This document shows positions 1-8,917 of a stretch of 64,000 bases of DNA, piece by piece. A program made the translations under genes and the position numbers. Within the stretch, counting starts at the first letter, position 1, and every line of letters begins with the position of its first letter. Under the pieces are notes generated by a model. It did no database searches and was not told where the DNA came from. It worked only from the letters and a program-made list of their open reading frames with translations. The stretch covers positions 186,001 through 250,000 of the forward strand of contig DCMZ01000010.1 in assembly GCA_002321895.1 (NCBI GenBank). The letters run 5' to 3'. Source of the stretch: Bdellovibrionaceae bacterium UBA1609 (GTDB lineage Bacteria; Bdellovibrionota; Bdellovibrionia; Bdellovibrionales; UBA1609).

Positions 1-49
1 CAATAGATGTTGGACCTATGCCATTTGGTTTAAAGAACGCTATAGATGC

Positions 50-421
50 ATGGAATCTAAAACTATTGGTTTGAAAATTTACCATTCTATTAATAGCGGC
101 CCTATGTATAGAATTGTGAATGAGCCCAACATCTGCAAACTTAGCTATAAAGCTTTTAGTCACAACGACTGGATAGAAACTCCGAACGATTCCACTACGC
201 ATCTGGGGTACCCGCCACCCAACCTGTATCGTACAGAACTGGATCAGCAAGAAATCGTTTACACCGAATCTCCACAAACACGTCCCAGTGGAACCCAAAG
301 CCTTCTACAGCCACACTTAAGAACACTCAGTAAATCATTGATGTTTGTTTGGTGGTTACTAATTCTTTTCTATTTCTATGCTTTTATAAATCATTTTTGG
401 ATTAGAAAAAATAAAACCTAG
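50..421 (+). CDS. Hypothetical protein with C-terminal membrane anchor (possibly 5'-truncated)
   Basis: I recognise no family. The reading frame has no stop between the window edge and the ATG at 50, so the real start may lie outside the window. The visible part is polar and proline/threonine-rich (for example GYPPPNLYR) and ends in one strongly hydrophobic segment (FVWWLLILFYFYAF, about residues 98-111) followed by a short basic tail. That pattern fits a C-terminally anchored membrane protein. It converges on the next gene, and the two stop codons are only a few bases apart. No clear ribosome binding site precedes the ATG at 50. Confidence 0.4.
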   Translation: MESKTIGLKIYHSINSGPMYRIVNEPNICKLSYKAFSHNDWIETPNDSTTHLGYPPPNLYRTELDQQEIVYTESPQTRPSGTQSLLQPHLRTLSKSLMFVWWLLILFYFYAFINHFWIRKNKT

Positions 422-427
422 AAGGTT

Positions 428-1426
428 CTACTTAAGTAGTTCGACACTGAGCTCTTCCATGAGATATCCCAAGCAATCTTGATGAATCACACGTACATCT
501 TTTGTGAACATGGAAGGTACACAAGATTTTTTAAATCTTATTACGCCCTCTTCATATGTGAAGTATTCGCTCGACCTATCTTCACCCTTTTCATCCAACA
601 CGATAATTTTTGCTTTCTCATTATTCACTAAACCGATACTCTCTCCCACCTTCACTGATTGAAAGTTTAACTCATCAAAATGAGGGAAGAAGGAAAAATC
701 TGTACTAGTGTCTCCAGTAAAACTTACCGTACATGCATCCGGTATCAATAACTTGGTATAACTATGATAAATATTTATCTCATCCGCTCTCGGTGTTACC
801 TCGGCCAAACGATCCAAATGCAGCAATTGATCAACAAATCGAAATGCATTCTTTTCCTGCTCTTTATCATTCGGCAGACCACACTCAATGGTCATACCTG
901 TCATCATTGCTGCCAACCTGTGCGAAAGTACTTCCATAGGGTTTATAAAATAAACACAATTTTTTGAAAACCTTTTGGCCAGTTGAGCCAATTTCTTATC
1001 TAATCGATTAATACAACCATAGGGTGGATTCTTCCCGGTATTATTATGAATATCGACACCGGCAAAAAAATGAATCTTCTTGAGTTCATTTAAAACATCT
1101 TGAGCACGATCAAATTCAAAACCTTCTCCACCTAACCAAATTCGATTGTAATCCGGTTGATCATCCAGACGACGCGAGCCATTCTTAGCTGCAACAACAT
1201 TCCCAATAAGAAGAATAAGTCCCCTTGGAGGCTTGCCATTGTATTTTTTTAAAATCTCCTGAGCGACTCTTAAACCTGAAGGCTCATTGCCGTGAAGCAT
1301 AACCGAGAGGAAAACCCATTCGTCCTTTTCACCCTCCACTCGACATAGAGTCAGAGGCTCAAAAAAATCAGAAAGCTCATAGGGCTCTAACTCGGTAAAG
1401 CTTTTGGGTAACTCATTCCAGATCAT
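428..1426 (-). CDS. Succinylglutamate desuccinylase/aspartoacylase family zinc hydrolase
   Basis: Family of zinc-dependent carboxypeptidase-fold (M14-like) amidohydrolases that remove an acyl group from N-acyl amino acids. The zinc-site pattern is visible: HGNEPSG (His45, Glu48), the arginine/asparagine stretch around SRRLDDQPDYNRIW (residues 85-97), DIHNNTGKNPPYG with His127, and the likely catalytic glutamate in TIECGLPND (Glu181). The length of 332 residues is normal. The ATG at 1426 has a GGGAG sequence about 11 bases upstream. The exact substrate (N-succinylglutamate, N-acetylaspartate or other) cannot be read from the sequence, and no arginine-catabolism genes are nearby. Confidence 0.85.
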   Translation of the reverse strand: MIWNELPKSFTELEPYELSDFFEPLTLCRVEGEKDEWVFLSVMLHGNEPSGLRVAQEILKKYNGKPPRGLILLIGNVVAAKNGSRRLDDQPDYNRIWLGGEGFEFDRAQDVLNELKKIHFFAGVDIHNNTGKNPPYGCINRLDKKLAQLAKRFSKNCVYFINPMEVLSHRLAAMMTGMTIECGLPNDKEQEKNAFRFVDQLLHLDRLAEVTPRADEINIYHSYTKLLIPDACTVSFTGDTSTDFSFFPHFDELNFQSVKVGESIGLVNNEKAKIIVLDEKGEDRSSEYFTYEEGVIRFKKSCVPSMFTKDVRVIHQDCLGYLMEELSVELLK

Positions 1427-1627
1427 AACTGTTTCAACTCCCAGGAACTATTTTGCGCTATGTCATTCACCCACCTGTTACCAATGCGTCCAGAAAGACA
1501 CCGGCCAGCGGCCTTAAAATCAATATAACGCCCAATGAGTAGAAATACAATGGCATCAGAAATGCAGTTATACCCAGACATTCCATGACTGGGGCCAAAA
1601 AGCTCCGCTGGAACGCTAGGGGGAAAA

Positions 1628-2083
1628 ATGGAAATAATAAAAGATCGATCGATAGCTATGAAGCTATCCATGTTGGCTAAATCTAAGGGAATGACTCAAA
1701 AACGGTTGGCAGAGCTCTGCGGACTATCAAGAATCACTATTCATAGATTTTTCAATGGCCATACAGAACTGAAGTGTAATGACTTCACGCAACTGCTTAG
1801 ACTGCTAGGCATTGATGTGGAGACACAAATAGATGGAGCTTTGGAAAGTGCCCTTACCGGCAGCAGAAAAACATCCATCAGTGAGGACATTGACTATATC
1901 ATTTCCAATGCACCCATAAATTCACGTAAGACGTTTCTTCAACAAATCGTTTGGCTAGCCAGCCATCTTGATGTTGGAGAAGTTGAATCCGCCAAAAAGA
2001 GATTAGAAGTTGAACTTTCTAAACTCTCCGACGAGCGGCCTTTGGCCGTATCACAAACGGTTGGAGGCCATTGGAACGACTGA
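1628..2083 (+). CDS. XRE-family helix-turn-helix regulator
   Basis: Cytoplasmic DNA-binding protein of 151 residues. An XRE/Cro-type helix-turn-helix occupies about residues 18-50 (GMTQKRLAELCGLSRITIHR then FFNGH). The C-terminal half is charged and helical with no recognised ligand domain. The start has a strong G-rich Shine-Dalgarno (AGGGGG) four bases upstream. It stands alone on the plus strand between two minus-strand genes and ends before a strong intrinsic terminator, so it is probably monocistronic. Its targets are not evident. Confidence 0.75.
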   Translation: MEIIKDRSIAMKLSMLAKSKGMTQKRLAELCGLSRITIHRFFNGHTELKCNDFTQLLRLLGIDVETQIDGALESALTGSRKTSISEDIDYIISNAPINSRKTFLQQIVWLASHLDVGEVESAKKRLEVELSKLSDERPLAVSQTVGGHWND

Positions 2084-2140
2084 GTTACCCTAGCACTAAA
2101 GTCTTCAGTCGACGTCTTCACGATTTTAATCTTACTAACC

Positions 2141-2174
2141 AAAAAAAAGAGCACCTTCTGGGTGCTCTTTTTTT
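2141..2174. terminator. Bidirectional rho-independent terminator
   Basis: Seven-base-pair stem GAGCACC/GGTGCTC (2149-2155 with 2161-2167), loop TTCTG, flanked by eight A on the left and seven T on the right. It therefore works as an intrinsic terminator in both directions, ending the XRE gene on the plus strand and backing up the next terminator for the LuxR-type gene on the minus strand. Confidence 0.85.
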
Positions 2175-2188
2175 ATACCTATTTATTT

Positions 2189-2214
2189 AAAAAAGGAGGT
2201 CTTTGAAGACCTCC
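2189..2214 (-). terminator. Rho-independent terminator of the LuxR-type gene
   Basis: Inverted repeat GGAGGTCTT/AAGACCTCC (2195-2203 with 2206-2214) with a minimal loop. Read on the minus strand it is followed by six U (the A-run 2189-2194). It lies about 55 bases past the stop codon of the LuxR-type gene. Confidence 0.8.
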
Positions 2215-2267
2215 TCGATAAACTTTTAAACTCGGGAGCAAATTCTTAGAAGATTTGCACTTTGGTC

Positions 2268-2684
2268 TTAGTTACCAAAGCCACCGTTACCAGCATCGTT
2301 TCCACCATTGTTTTTTTCAGGCAGACGATTGATTCCAGTAGGAATAGTGTTTTGGAATCCCTGACTTGAAACAGTAGCACTGCCTGCAGGAATAACATTA
2401 TGGTTCTGTTGCTGAGTCGACTGAATGTTTTGTGCTGGTTGTTCAGCAGCTGCTTCTCTTTCAGCCTCAACAAATCCCATGTGAGGAAGACACCATACGA
2501 TCAATTGAGCGCGAGATTTCACGTTCATTTTTTTGTAGATGTTAGTCAGGTGAAACTTTACAGTTTTTTCAGTTACAAAAAGTTGATTAGCCACTTCTTT
2601 ATTTGATAGGCCTTTTGTTACTAGCTCCGCTACCTCTGATTCTCTGTTTGATAATCCTTTTTGGATTAGAATATCTCTGAGCAT
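2268..2684 (-). CDS. Small LuxR/GerE-type HTH protein with low-complexity tail
   Basis: 138 residues. A complete LuxR-type (GerE) helix-turn-helix is at the N-terminus (about residues 10-66: LSNRESEVAELVTKGLSNKE, then VTEKTVKFHLTNIYKKM). There is no receiver or autoinducer-binding domain in front of it. The remaining half is low complexity: alanine/glutamine-rich, then asparagine/glycine-rich, ending NNGGNDAGNGGFGN. It is a stand-alone DNA-binding effector in the manner of GerE. The ATG has GGGAG and AAGG close upstream, and two intrinsic terminators follow the gene. The role of the tail is unknown. Confidence 0.8.
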   Translation of the reverse strand: MLRDILIQKGLSNRESEVAELVTKGLSNKEVANQLFVTEKTVKFHLTNIYKKMNVKSRAQLIVWCLPHMGFVEAEREAAAEQPAQNIQSTQQQNHNVIPAGSATVSSQGFQNTIPTGINRLPEKNNGGNDAGNGGFGN

Positions 2685-3061
2685 CCTTGCTCCCTTCCCT
2701 TTTGTTTAAGTTGTACGTTCCCTAATACCTTTAGACAGCAATCCGGCCGCCTGTAATAAAGTCTGACTGGATTCGCCTAAAATCGCAAGACCATTTCCGG
2801 AGAAAAAAATAAAACTGGACCGAACTCACAGAATCCTAAAATGCACAATGGTTAATTTAATTTTTTTTATGTTACAAGGCACTCCACTCGACTGAAGTCT
2901 CAATGAGTATGCACCTGAAAATACGAGGTTTTTCAAGAATGTTGAACAGGAAAATCAATGGTTATGTTACATTATATTTCCTATCAGAATTATTGATTAA
3001 CCGTTTTAACTTTATAAAATTGACAACCCGTACCTACTTTAGGCTTAGGATTTTAGTGGAG
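2685..3061. other. Intergenic region between the LuxR-type gene and glnD
   Basis: About 377 bases without a convincing gene. It must hold the promoter of the minus-strand LuxR-type gene and the 3' end of the glnD transcript. It is AT-rich with an eight-T run near 2865. A TTGACA hexamer at about 3027 on the plus strand has no matching -10 box. I see no clear intrinsic terminator for glnD here. Confidence 0.5.
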
Positions 3062-5371
3062 TTAATGTGTTCCCAACCTCAACTTTTCTATAATTTGGTC
3101 GAAATTTTTTGTCGCTTTCACTGCAAAAATAAACTCGACCTGCTGGCCCCAAGTATGGGTCTTTGCCCATTGAACTGAAAGATTAGATTGATAAAGGTCG
3201 TGTGCAGCTTTTAACAGACCCCCACTTTGATTGAGTCCTGTGAAACTCAACAAATGCAATCCATCTTCCACTCCTAAAATCGAAACCTTTGAAAACGGAA
3301 CATCTGGAACGGCAACTTTACCCACTTCCATAGCTGAAAAAAGCTTTTTTAATTGAGCGGGCTTCTTGTTTGTTTTTACGCAAAACCAATCGTAAACACC
3401 CCAATCATTATGTGTCCTCAAGTGTGCCTGCTGCACTTGTGCGCCGGCGCTATAAACCATCTTTACAAACTGTAGAAAGATACCCGGCTGATCTTTTGCT
3501 TTATGAAATCTCAACCAATAAGTTCCGGAACTTCCCTTCGTAATCAACACAGGGAGTTCACCCTTTACGTTCTGTAGCTTACGATAATCCTCAATTAATT
3601 CCGCAACAGATATTTCCTCAACCAGATCTTCGGAAAGGGTACGAAAAAAATCGGCTTTCAAATTTAAATGAACTTCTTTGCTTTTTTCAAAAAGGCGATT
3701 GAGTCGCTCCGCCTTATTAGAAAGCATGTTAGTCACTAATTGTTTAAGCAACCCCTGCTTCCAAGAGTTCCAGGCATCCGGATTTGTTGCTTGTATATCA
3801 AAAACAGTAAAACAGGCCAGTCGAATGAGCCGCTTCTTTGTCACGCCTCGCTTCTTTAAAAACTGCCAATTACTAGATGAACTGGGGTTGTGCCGAAAAG
3901 CAGCTTGGGAAAGCAATAAGTGATTCTTAACCATCCAAGGAACTTCTTCAATTATGCGCTGGGGGGCACCCCAATCAGACAGTTGTTTTTCACAAAGCTT
4001 TTCACCTACATCAGAATGATCCCCAGGCAACCCCTTTGCCAGGTCATGAAATAAACATGTCCATAATATGATTTTCAATTCATCTTCTTCAAGCGCTTTA
4101 AAGTATTCAGAAAACTCTCCCATTATATTTTTTGGACTCTTTGTTGCCTGACTGAAGAGCTGAATAATTTTTGCGATATGTCCATCAACGGTGTAACGAT
4201 GATACTGATCATGTTGTACTAAACCTCGAATCCGGCTCAGTTCGGGAACAAAAAGATCAATGACCTCTGAACGAAACAAGGCCTGGAAAAACTGCGAATC
4301 AGAATTGGGATGAAAGTACCTAGAAAAAACCCTCCAACTGGGTTTTTTCCCTAACTTTAAAAAGGAGTCTACGATTCTCGTCTGGCCATCTAAAGTTCTT
4401 CTTACTTTTTCCTGAGTCAAAAGGGAAGGATTTGCTTTAAGCAAGGCCAAGGCATCGGTTAAACGGGTGATCTGCAAACTTTCAACATCTTCGATCTGCC
4501 TTTGGCTAGCGAGGGCTCTTTCGACAATCCAATCTGTCAAAAAACTCACTTCAGCAATGACTGTTTGCAGGTCGCGCATAAATTCAACATTGGTTTTATA
4601 ACCACCCCAATTTTTTAACTCAAATTGAACATTAGTATCAATGACGTCATGACTTCCAAAAATATGAATCAAATGCCTAAGTGTTAAAATATATTTCTTA
4701 GCGGCATTTAAGATATCTTCGGTAACATGGGCATCAGCAAACTTATCTCTATACAATCCAAATATATAAAGTCCTTGTTGAATATCCCTTAATCCGCCCT
4801 TCCCATATTTAATGTTCGGCTGAAGATAGTTTGTGATGGAGTCGTATCGATCATTGCGCTCTTTACGCTCCACCCTCATGTCTTTAAGCAAGGTCTTCTT
4901 AGTTTTTTCCAAGCCTTCAAAAAGAAGTTGTTTTTGTCTAGCCAGAGCTTTAGCTCCTTCAAACGTAAATGCTTTAGCACTCATAAATGCTAAAGTATCA
5001 AAACTCTCAACTCCGACAGTCCAATCATTCATATCCTTTGGAATGCGGTATCTTATCCGAATGCCTTTTTTTTGGACGGCATCAACAAATTTAAGCGCAG
5101 CACTCACATCTCCACAAAATAGTAGATCAATATCAGATTTTGGACAAAGCTCGTCACGAGCCCAAGAGCCCAGCGCAATGGGATGACTTTCTTCCCAACC
5201 CTCTATTTTGGAGAACATGGTTTCTAAATGAATAGATAGCCATTTCGAATATTCGGAACCAATATCTAGAAATTGATTTTCAAGGGGCTCGTCTAGCTTT
5301 CCCTTAAGAGGCTCAAGTAGTTTTAAGCTAGACTCTAATTCAGTATCAGTTAAGAAAGATCTCGTTGCCAT
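3062..5371 (-). CDS. glnD: Bifunctional uridylyltransferase/uridylyl-removing enzyme (PII modification)
   Basis: Senses glutamine and uridylylates or deuridylylates PII proteins to control nitrogen assimilation. Domains run in the family order: nucleotidyltransferase with GSWARDE and SDIDLLF (Asp80, Asp82 as metal ligands), the GlnD-specific helical region, an HD domain (FHDLAKG near residue 442), and two C-terminal ACT domains (about 615-690 and 700-765). At 769 residues it is shorter than the usual 850-890, mainly because the N-terminal lead is short. The start overlaps the end of mutS by 22 bases, so the two are probably co-transcribed and translationally coupled. No glnB or amtB lies in the window. 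Confidence 0.93.
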   Translation of the reverse strand: MATRSFLTDTELESSLKLLEPLKGKLDEPLENQFLDIGSEYSKWLSIHLETMFSKIEGWEESHPIALGSWARDELCPKSDIDLLFCGDVSAALKFVDAVQKKGIRIRYRIPKDMNDWTVGVESFDTLAFMSAKAFTFEGAKALARQKQLLFEGLEKTKKTLLKDMRVERKERNDRYDSITNYLQPNIKYGKGGLRDIQQGLYIFGLYRDKFADAHVTEDILNAAKKYILTLRHLIHIFGSHDVIDTNVQFELKNWGGYKTNVEFMRDLQTVIAEVSFLTDWIVERALASQRQIEDVESLQITRLTDALALLKANPSLLTQEKVRRTLDGQTRIVDSFLKLGKKPSWRVFSRYFHPNSDSQFFQALFRSEVIDLFVPELSRIRGLVQHDQYHRYTVDGHIAKIIQLFSQATKSPKNIMGEFSEYFKALEEDELKIILWTCLFHDLAKGLPGDHSDVGEKLCEKQLSDWGAPQRIIEEVPWMVKNHLLLSQAAFRHNPSSSSNWQFLKKRGVTKKRLIRLACFTVFDIQATNPDAWNSWKQGLLKQLVTNMLSNKAERLNRLFEKSKEVHLNLKADFFRTLSEDLVEEISVAELIEDYRKLQNVKGELPVLITKGSSGTYWLRFHKAKDQPGIFLQFVKMVYSAGAQVQQAHLRTHNDWGVYDWFCVKTNKKPAQLKKLFSAMEVGKVAVPDVPFSKVSILGVEDGLHLLSFTGLNQSGGLLKAAHDLYQSNLSVQWAKTHTWGQQVEFIFAVKATKNFDQIIEKLRLGTH

Positions 5372-7851
5372 TCTGCTATCTTATTGATTGCTTCCAGGGG
5401 TGTCATGGACTGAATGGATGTGTTTTTAATATTTTCTATTAAATTAAGAAGATTTTCAGGAATAGACTCATTTTCTATCACCGGCTCTACGTCTTCCACT
5501 TCCAATAAAGTCATTTGTTGGCTAGATGGGGCATTAAAAGACTCCATTTTCTCCAAAAGCTTTTGTGCTCTACGTGTCACAGATCTTGGTAAGCCCGCTA
5601 ACCGTGCCACCTGAATTCCATAAGAACGATTTGCAGCGCCGTCCACAAGGGTGTGCAAAAACATGACCTCGCCATCTTTGTCTTTAATACTCATATGCAT
5701 ATTATGAATCTGCTGAAAACGTGATTCCATGCGAGTTAACTCATGATAATGAGTTGCAAAAAGTACCGTTGACTGCTTTTGCTCCACAAGAAACTCTAGA
5801 ATAGATTGTGCGAGACTCATTCCATCATAAGTGCTTGTTCCCCGGCCAATTTCATCCATGACCACAAGACTTTGACTACCAGAGTCTTGTAGAATATCTG
5901 CAGCCTCAACCATTTCGACCATGAAAGTCGACAGTCCCTCACTCAGAAAATCACTAGCTCCCACACGGGTAAATATAGAATGATACAATTGAACTTCTGC
6001 CGAACTAGCCGGAACAAAACTACCAATTTGCGCTAAAATAACCGTCAATGCCACCTGCCGCATGACAGTAGACTTACCCGCCATATTGGGCCCAGTCAGC
6101 AATATACAATGCCCCTGTTTTATTGAAATGTCATTGGATACAAAAGGAACTTTAACTGATTGCTCTACAACAGGATGGCGACTACCTACCAAGTCAATGC
6201 CGGAATCTACCAAAGTCGGTCGGCAGTAGTTATACTCAAGTGCCACCCAAGCAAAACTAGATAACACATCAATTTCAGCCCATAGCTGAGCCACATTTAG
6301 AAGATCTAAATGATGCTTTATGATGTACTGACGGACTTCCGAGAATATTTCATTTTCCAATTCCACTCGTTTACTGAGCGCTCCTAGAATTTTCCCTTCT
6401 AATTCATGCAGCTCTTGTGTGACATACCTTTCAGCATTTGTCAGAGTCTGCTTCCTCTTATAATGACTTGGTACTTTGTCTTTATGAGTATTTGTGACCT
6501 CTATAAAGTAGCCAAAAACATTGTTATACTTAATTTTCAAACTTGGAATCTCGTGAGCTTCTCGCTCCTTCTGTTCCATCTCCAATAATAGCTGCTTAGA
6601 GTTTTCCGAAAGATCTATATACTCATCCAGTTGAGGATGAACACCACGTCGAATGACACCCCCATTTTTAAATTGCTGAGGAGGCTCATCCTCAATAGTT
6701 TTACGAATCTTAGCTAAAACGGACTTGGCCACGGACAAATCCGATTCAGAAAGTGAACGACAAAGATTCACATTGGATAAACCAAGACCTTGTTCCAACG
6801 AATCCGCCAACGCTACAACATCTTTCGGCCCACCTTGCCGGCCAGCAATTTTTCCTAACCGACGCTCAATATCTCCCATTTTTGAAAATAGGGACCGAAC
6901 CGATTTCAGCGCTCCAATATCCCGCTGCCAATGCTCTACCCGATCCCATCGCAATGAAATTTTTCCGGAATCTACCAATGGAAACTTTAGCCACTGCTTT
7001 AACAGCCTGGCTCCAGCAGACGTTTTAGTTCTGCGGATACTTTCAAATAGTGTTCCTTCTGCAGATCCGCGATAGTTTTCAAAAAGCTCCAAGTGCTGAA
7101 CCACTCGTTCACTTAATTTTAATACCCTTTCCTGGCCTCGCTTTTCAGGACTCCTCATCCCAAGGAGAATGTCATCTCCTTGCATGGTCTGAATGTAGGT
7201 CACCAAGCGCTGTACGCTTTCTGGGGAATTTTGAAATCGATCCGGTAAAGAGCTTGAGATTCCATTGCATTCCGATGCATGCGCTGAACAATGGGAAAAT
7301 AGACTTGCGAAACTCTCCTTCTGCTTCTTCCCAAAAACTATTTCTACCGGCCCTATCAACCTGATGTATTCAACATGAGTTTTAACTGAATCAGAATTAA
7401 AGTAGAACACTTCTCCAGTAGAGGTCTCGGCAAAAGCCACTGTGTCATTATCAAAAGAAGTAATATAATTATGACTTTCGCCATTTAACGTTTCCGAATC
7501 AAAAACCATCCCGGGAGTAAGTACTTGAGTCACTCCTCTTTTCACTAACCCCTTGGCCTGCTTGGGATCTTCCAATTGATCACATATTGCAACCTTATGA
7601 CCCGCCTTTAACAGTTTAGAAATTGGAGTTGCAATACTATGATGAGGGACTCCACACATTGGTGTTTCGTCATTGGATTTCTTATTGCGTTGCGTCAGTG
7701 CGATGTTTAAAATTGGAGCTGCAATGACAGCATCGTCATGAAACATTTCGAAAAAATCACCCATTCGAAACAGAATGAGCTTATCCGGGTGCTGCTCTTT
7801 TACTTCCCAATATTGCTGCATAAGTGGCGTCAGTTTCTTCTCTCGGCTCAT
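5350..7851 (-). CDS. mutS: DNA mismatch repair ATPase MutS
   Basis: Recognises base mismatches and small loops and starts methyl-independent or methyl-directed repair with MutL. The mismatch-intercalating motif GDFFEMF lies near the N-terminus, Walker A GPNMAGKST near residue 587, then Walker B/signature DEIGRGTSTYDG and the helix-turn-helix ATHYHELT region. The C-terminal MTPLEAINKIAEWQ element is the dimer/tetramer tail found in many MutS proteins. I placed the start at the ATG at 7851 (MSREKKLT), preceded by GGAG five bases upstream. A TTG at 7878 would add nine residues but lacks such a site. The gene overlaps glnD downstream. Confidence 0.96.
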   Translation of the reverse strand: MSREKKLTPLMQQYWEVKEQHPDKLILFRMGDFFEMFHDDAVIAAPILNIALTQRNKKSNDETPMCGVPHHSIATPISKLLKAGHKVAICDQLEDPKQAKGLVKRGVTQVLTPGMVFDSETLNGESHNYITSFDNDTVAFAETSTGEVFYFNSDSVKTHVEYIRLIGPVEIVFGKKQKESFASLFSHCSAHASECNGISSSLPDRFQNSPESVQRLVTYIQTMQGDDILLGMRSPEKRGQERVLKLSERVVQHLELFENYRGSAEGTLFESIRRTKTSAGARLLKQWLKFPLVDSGKISLRWDRVEHWQRDIGALKSVRSLFSKMGDIERRLGKIAGRQGGPKDVVALADSLEQGLGLSNVNLCRSLSESDLSVAKSVLAKIRKTIEDEPPQQFKNGGVIRRGVHPQLDEYIDLSENSKQLLLEMEQKEREAHEIPSLKIKYNNVFGYFIEVTNTHKDKVPSHYKRKQTLTNAERYVTQELHELEGKILGALSKRVELENEIFSEVRQYIIKHHLDLLNVAQLWAEIDVLSSFAWVALEYNYCRPTLVDSGIDLVGSRHPVVEQSVKVPFVSNDISIKQGHCILLTGPNMAGKSTVMRQVALTVILAQIGSFVPASSAEVQLYHSIFTRVGASDFLSEGLSTFMVEMVEAADILQDSGSQSLVVMDEIGRGTSTYDGMSLAQSILEFLVEQKQSTVLFATHYHELTRMESRFQQIHNMHMSIKDKDGEVMFLHTLVDGAANRSYGIQVARLAGLPRSVTRRAQKLLEKMESFNAPSSQQMTLLEVEDVEPVIENESIPENLLNLIENIKNTSIQSMTPLEAINKIAEWQRDLS

Positions 7852-8028
7852 TCCCTCTCCCCTATTAGGTGGAGACAAGGTAAGAAATGGCTGAACTCAG
7901 CGCAAGGTTTTACACCAGAATCAAAGGCGCTTCTGCAGTGCTCCGCTAACCCGTAAAATCTACATAGGTCACAGACTTGATCCTAACCTAATACCCGTTT
8001 AAATCCTTGGCCTAAACCTGGGATGGTT

Positions 8029-8844
8029 ATGAAACGGAAACTACTACTCGCATACACAGCATTGACCATGGGGTGCACACAGCCAACGCAGTCACTCAAA
8101 GAACCCCAAAGCCCTTTGCCGGAGCCCAATAGCATTCCAGCCGATCCACACCAAAAGCATCTTGGCGGCTACATACGATTACAGCTACTTAAAGAACTCA
8201 TAACACAACCACAAAGACCCAAATTAAGAATCTTTGGGGTCACTATAGATAATCCTCTTTACGAATCCCCGTACGACAAATGTGAAAATCGCTCGTCCTT
8301 TAGTTTCAATCGCTTTCATATGTTGTGGCTGAAAAAAAATTCTGAGATAGCTTCAGAAAAAATAACCGACTGTCCCATACGAGCCCAATCTAATATTACA
8401 ATTCGAACCGAAAATAACGGGGCAACGTTTGAATATCTCCTACCCACGTCTTTAGACTTTACATCGACTCCCTCGGACACATTGAATGATTTTTTCGGAC
8501 ATAGGATATCTATAGAGGGCGAATCATTGGTGAGTCTAGAATACCATTCGCATACAAGTGGAGTGGCCGATATGTCGGAATCCTATCAAGGATTTATTGA
8601 AAGAGCTTCTGAAATCATTGAAGTGCATATGACTAGTGAAACGGTCTATAGCTGGGATGCAAATATTGAATATGCCGGACACACGAATCGGTATTGGCGT
8701 CTAAAAACCAATAATCTAGTCACTCAACTTAGAGAAGAAATCACTTTCAACTCTTCTAAACCTTTGAACACTCAAAAAACTCTATTTTTAAACAATCATC
8801 CTATTCGTTCTTCGACCCTAAAACGCCTCACTGAATCGCTTTGA
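8029..8844 (+). CDS. Hypothetical lipoprotein
   Basis: No recognised family. The N-terminus MKRKLLLAYTALTMGC is a short lipoprotein signal peptide with the lipobox LTMGC. A proline-rich linker (PQSPLPEPNS) follows, as in many surface lipoproteins. The rest looks like a soluble, probably beta-rich domain. I prefer the ATG at 8029 over the in-frame ATG at 8023 because it puts the basic residues at the N-terminus. A weak promoter-like pair (TTGATC, 17 bases, TAAATC) lies at 7977-8005. The gene converges on the metalloprotease gene. Confidence 0.65.
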   Translation: MKRKLLLAYTALTMGCTQPTQSLKEPQSPLPEPNSIPADPHQKHLGGYIRLQLLKELITQPQRPKLRIFGVTIDNPLYESPYDKCENRSSFSFNRFHMLWLKKNSEIASEKITDCPIRAQSNITIRTENNGATFEYLLPTSLDFTSTPSDTLNDFFGHRISIEGESLVSLEYHSHTSGVADMSESYQGFIERASEIIEVHMTSETVYSWDANIEYAGHTNRYWRLKTNNLVTQLREEITFNSSKPLNTQKTLFLNNHPIRSSTLKRLTESL

Positions 8845-8861
8845 ATATCCTTATTTCTAAT

Positions 8862-8892
8862 AAAAAAGCCCACAAGTTCTCCTTTGTGGGCT
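8862..8892 (-). terminator. Rho-independent terminator of the metalloprotease gene
   Basis: Stem AGCCCACAA/TTGTGGGCT (8867-8875 with 8884-8892), loop of eight bases, preceded on the plus strand by six A. The U-run therefore follows the hairpin only on the minus strand. It lies about 26 bases past the stop of the metalloprotease gene; for the plus-strand lipoprotein gene the U-tract is missing. Confidence 0.8.
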
Positions 8893-8917
8893 AACAAATT
8901 TAGAATAATAAAGTGGT

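Noticed and set aside
1423..1671. Minus-strand ORF of 82 residues whose stop overlaps the start of the aspartoacylase-type gene (ATGA).
   Set aside because: The coupling layout is suggestive, but the 5' third is antisense to the XRE gene, the sequence looks like no protein family, and no good ribosome binding site precedes its start.
2903..3178. Plus-strand ORF of 91 residues before glnD's end.
   Set aside because: Its 3' half is antisense to the conserved ACT domain of glnD, it has no ribosome binding site and its composition is that of AT-rich non-coding DNA.
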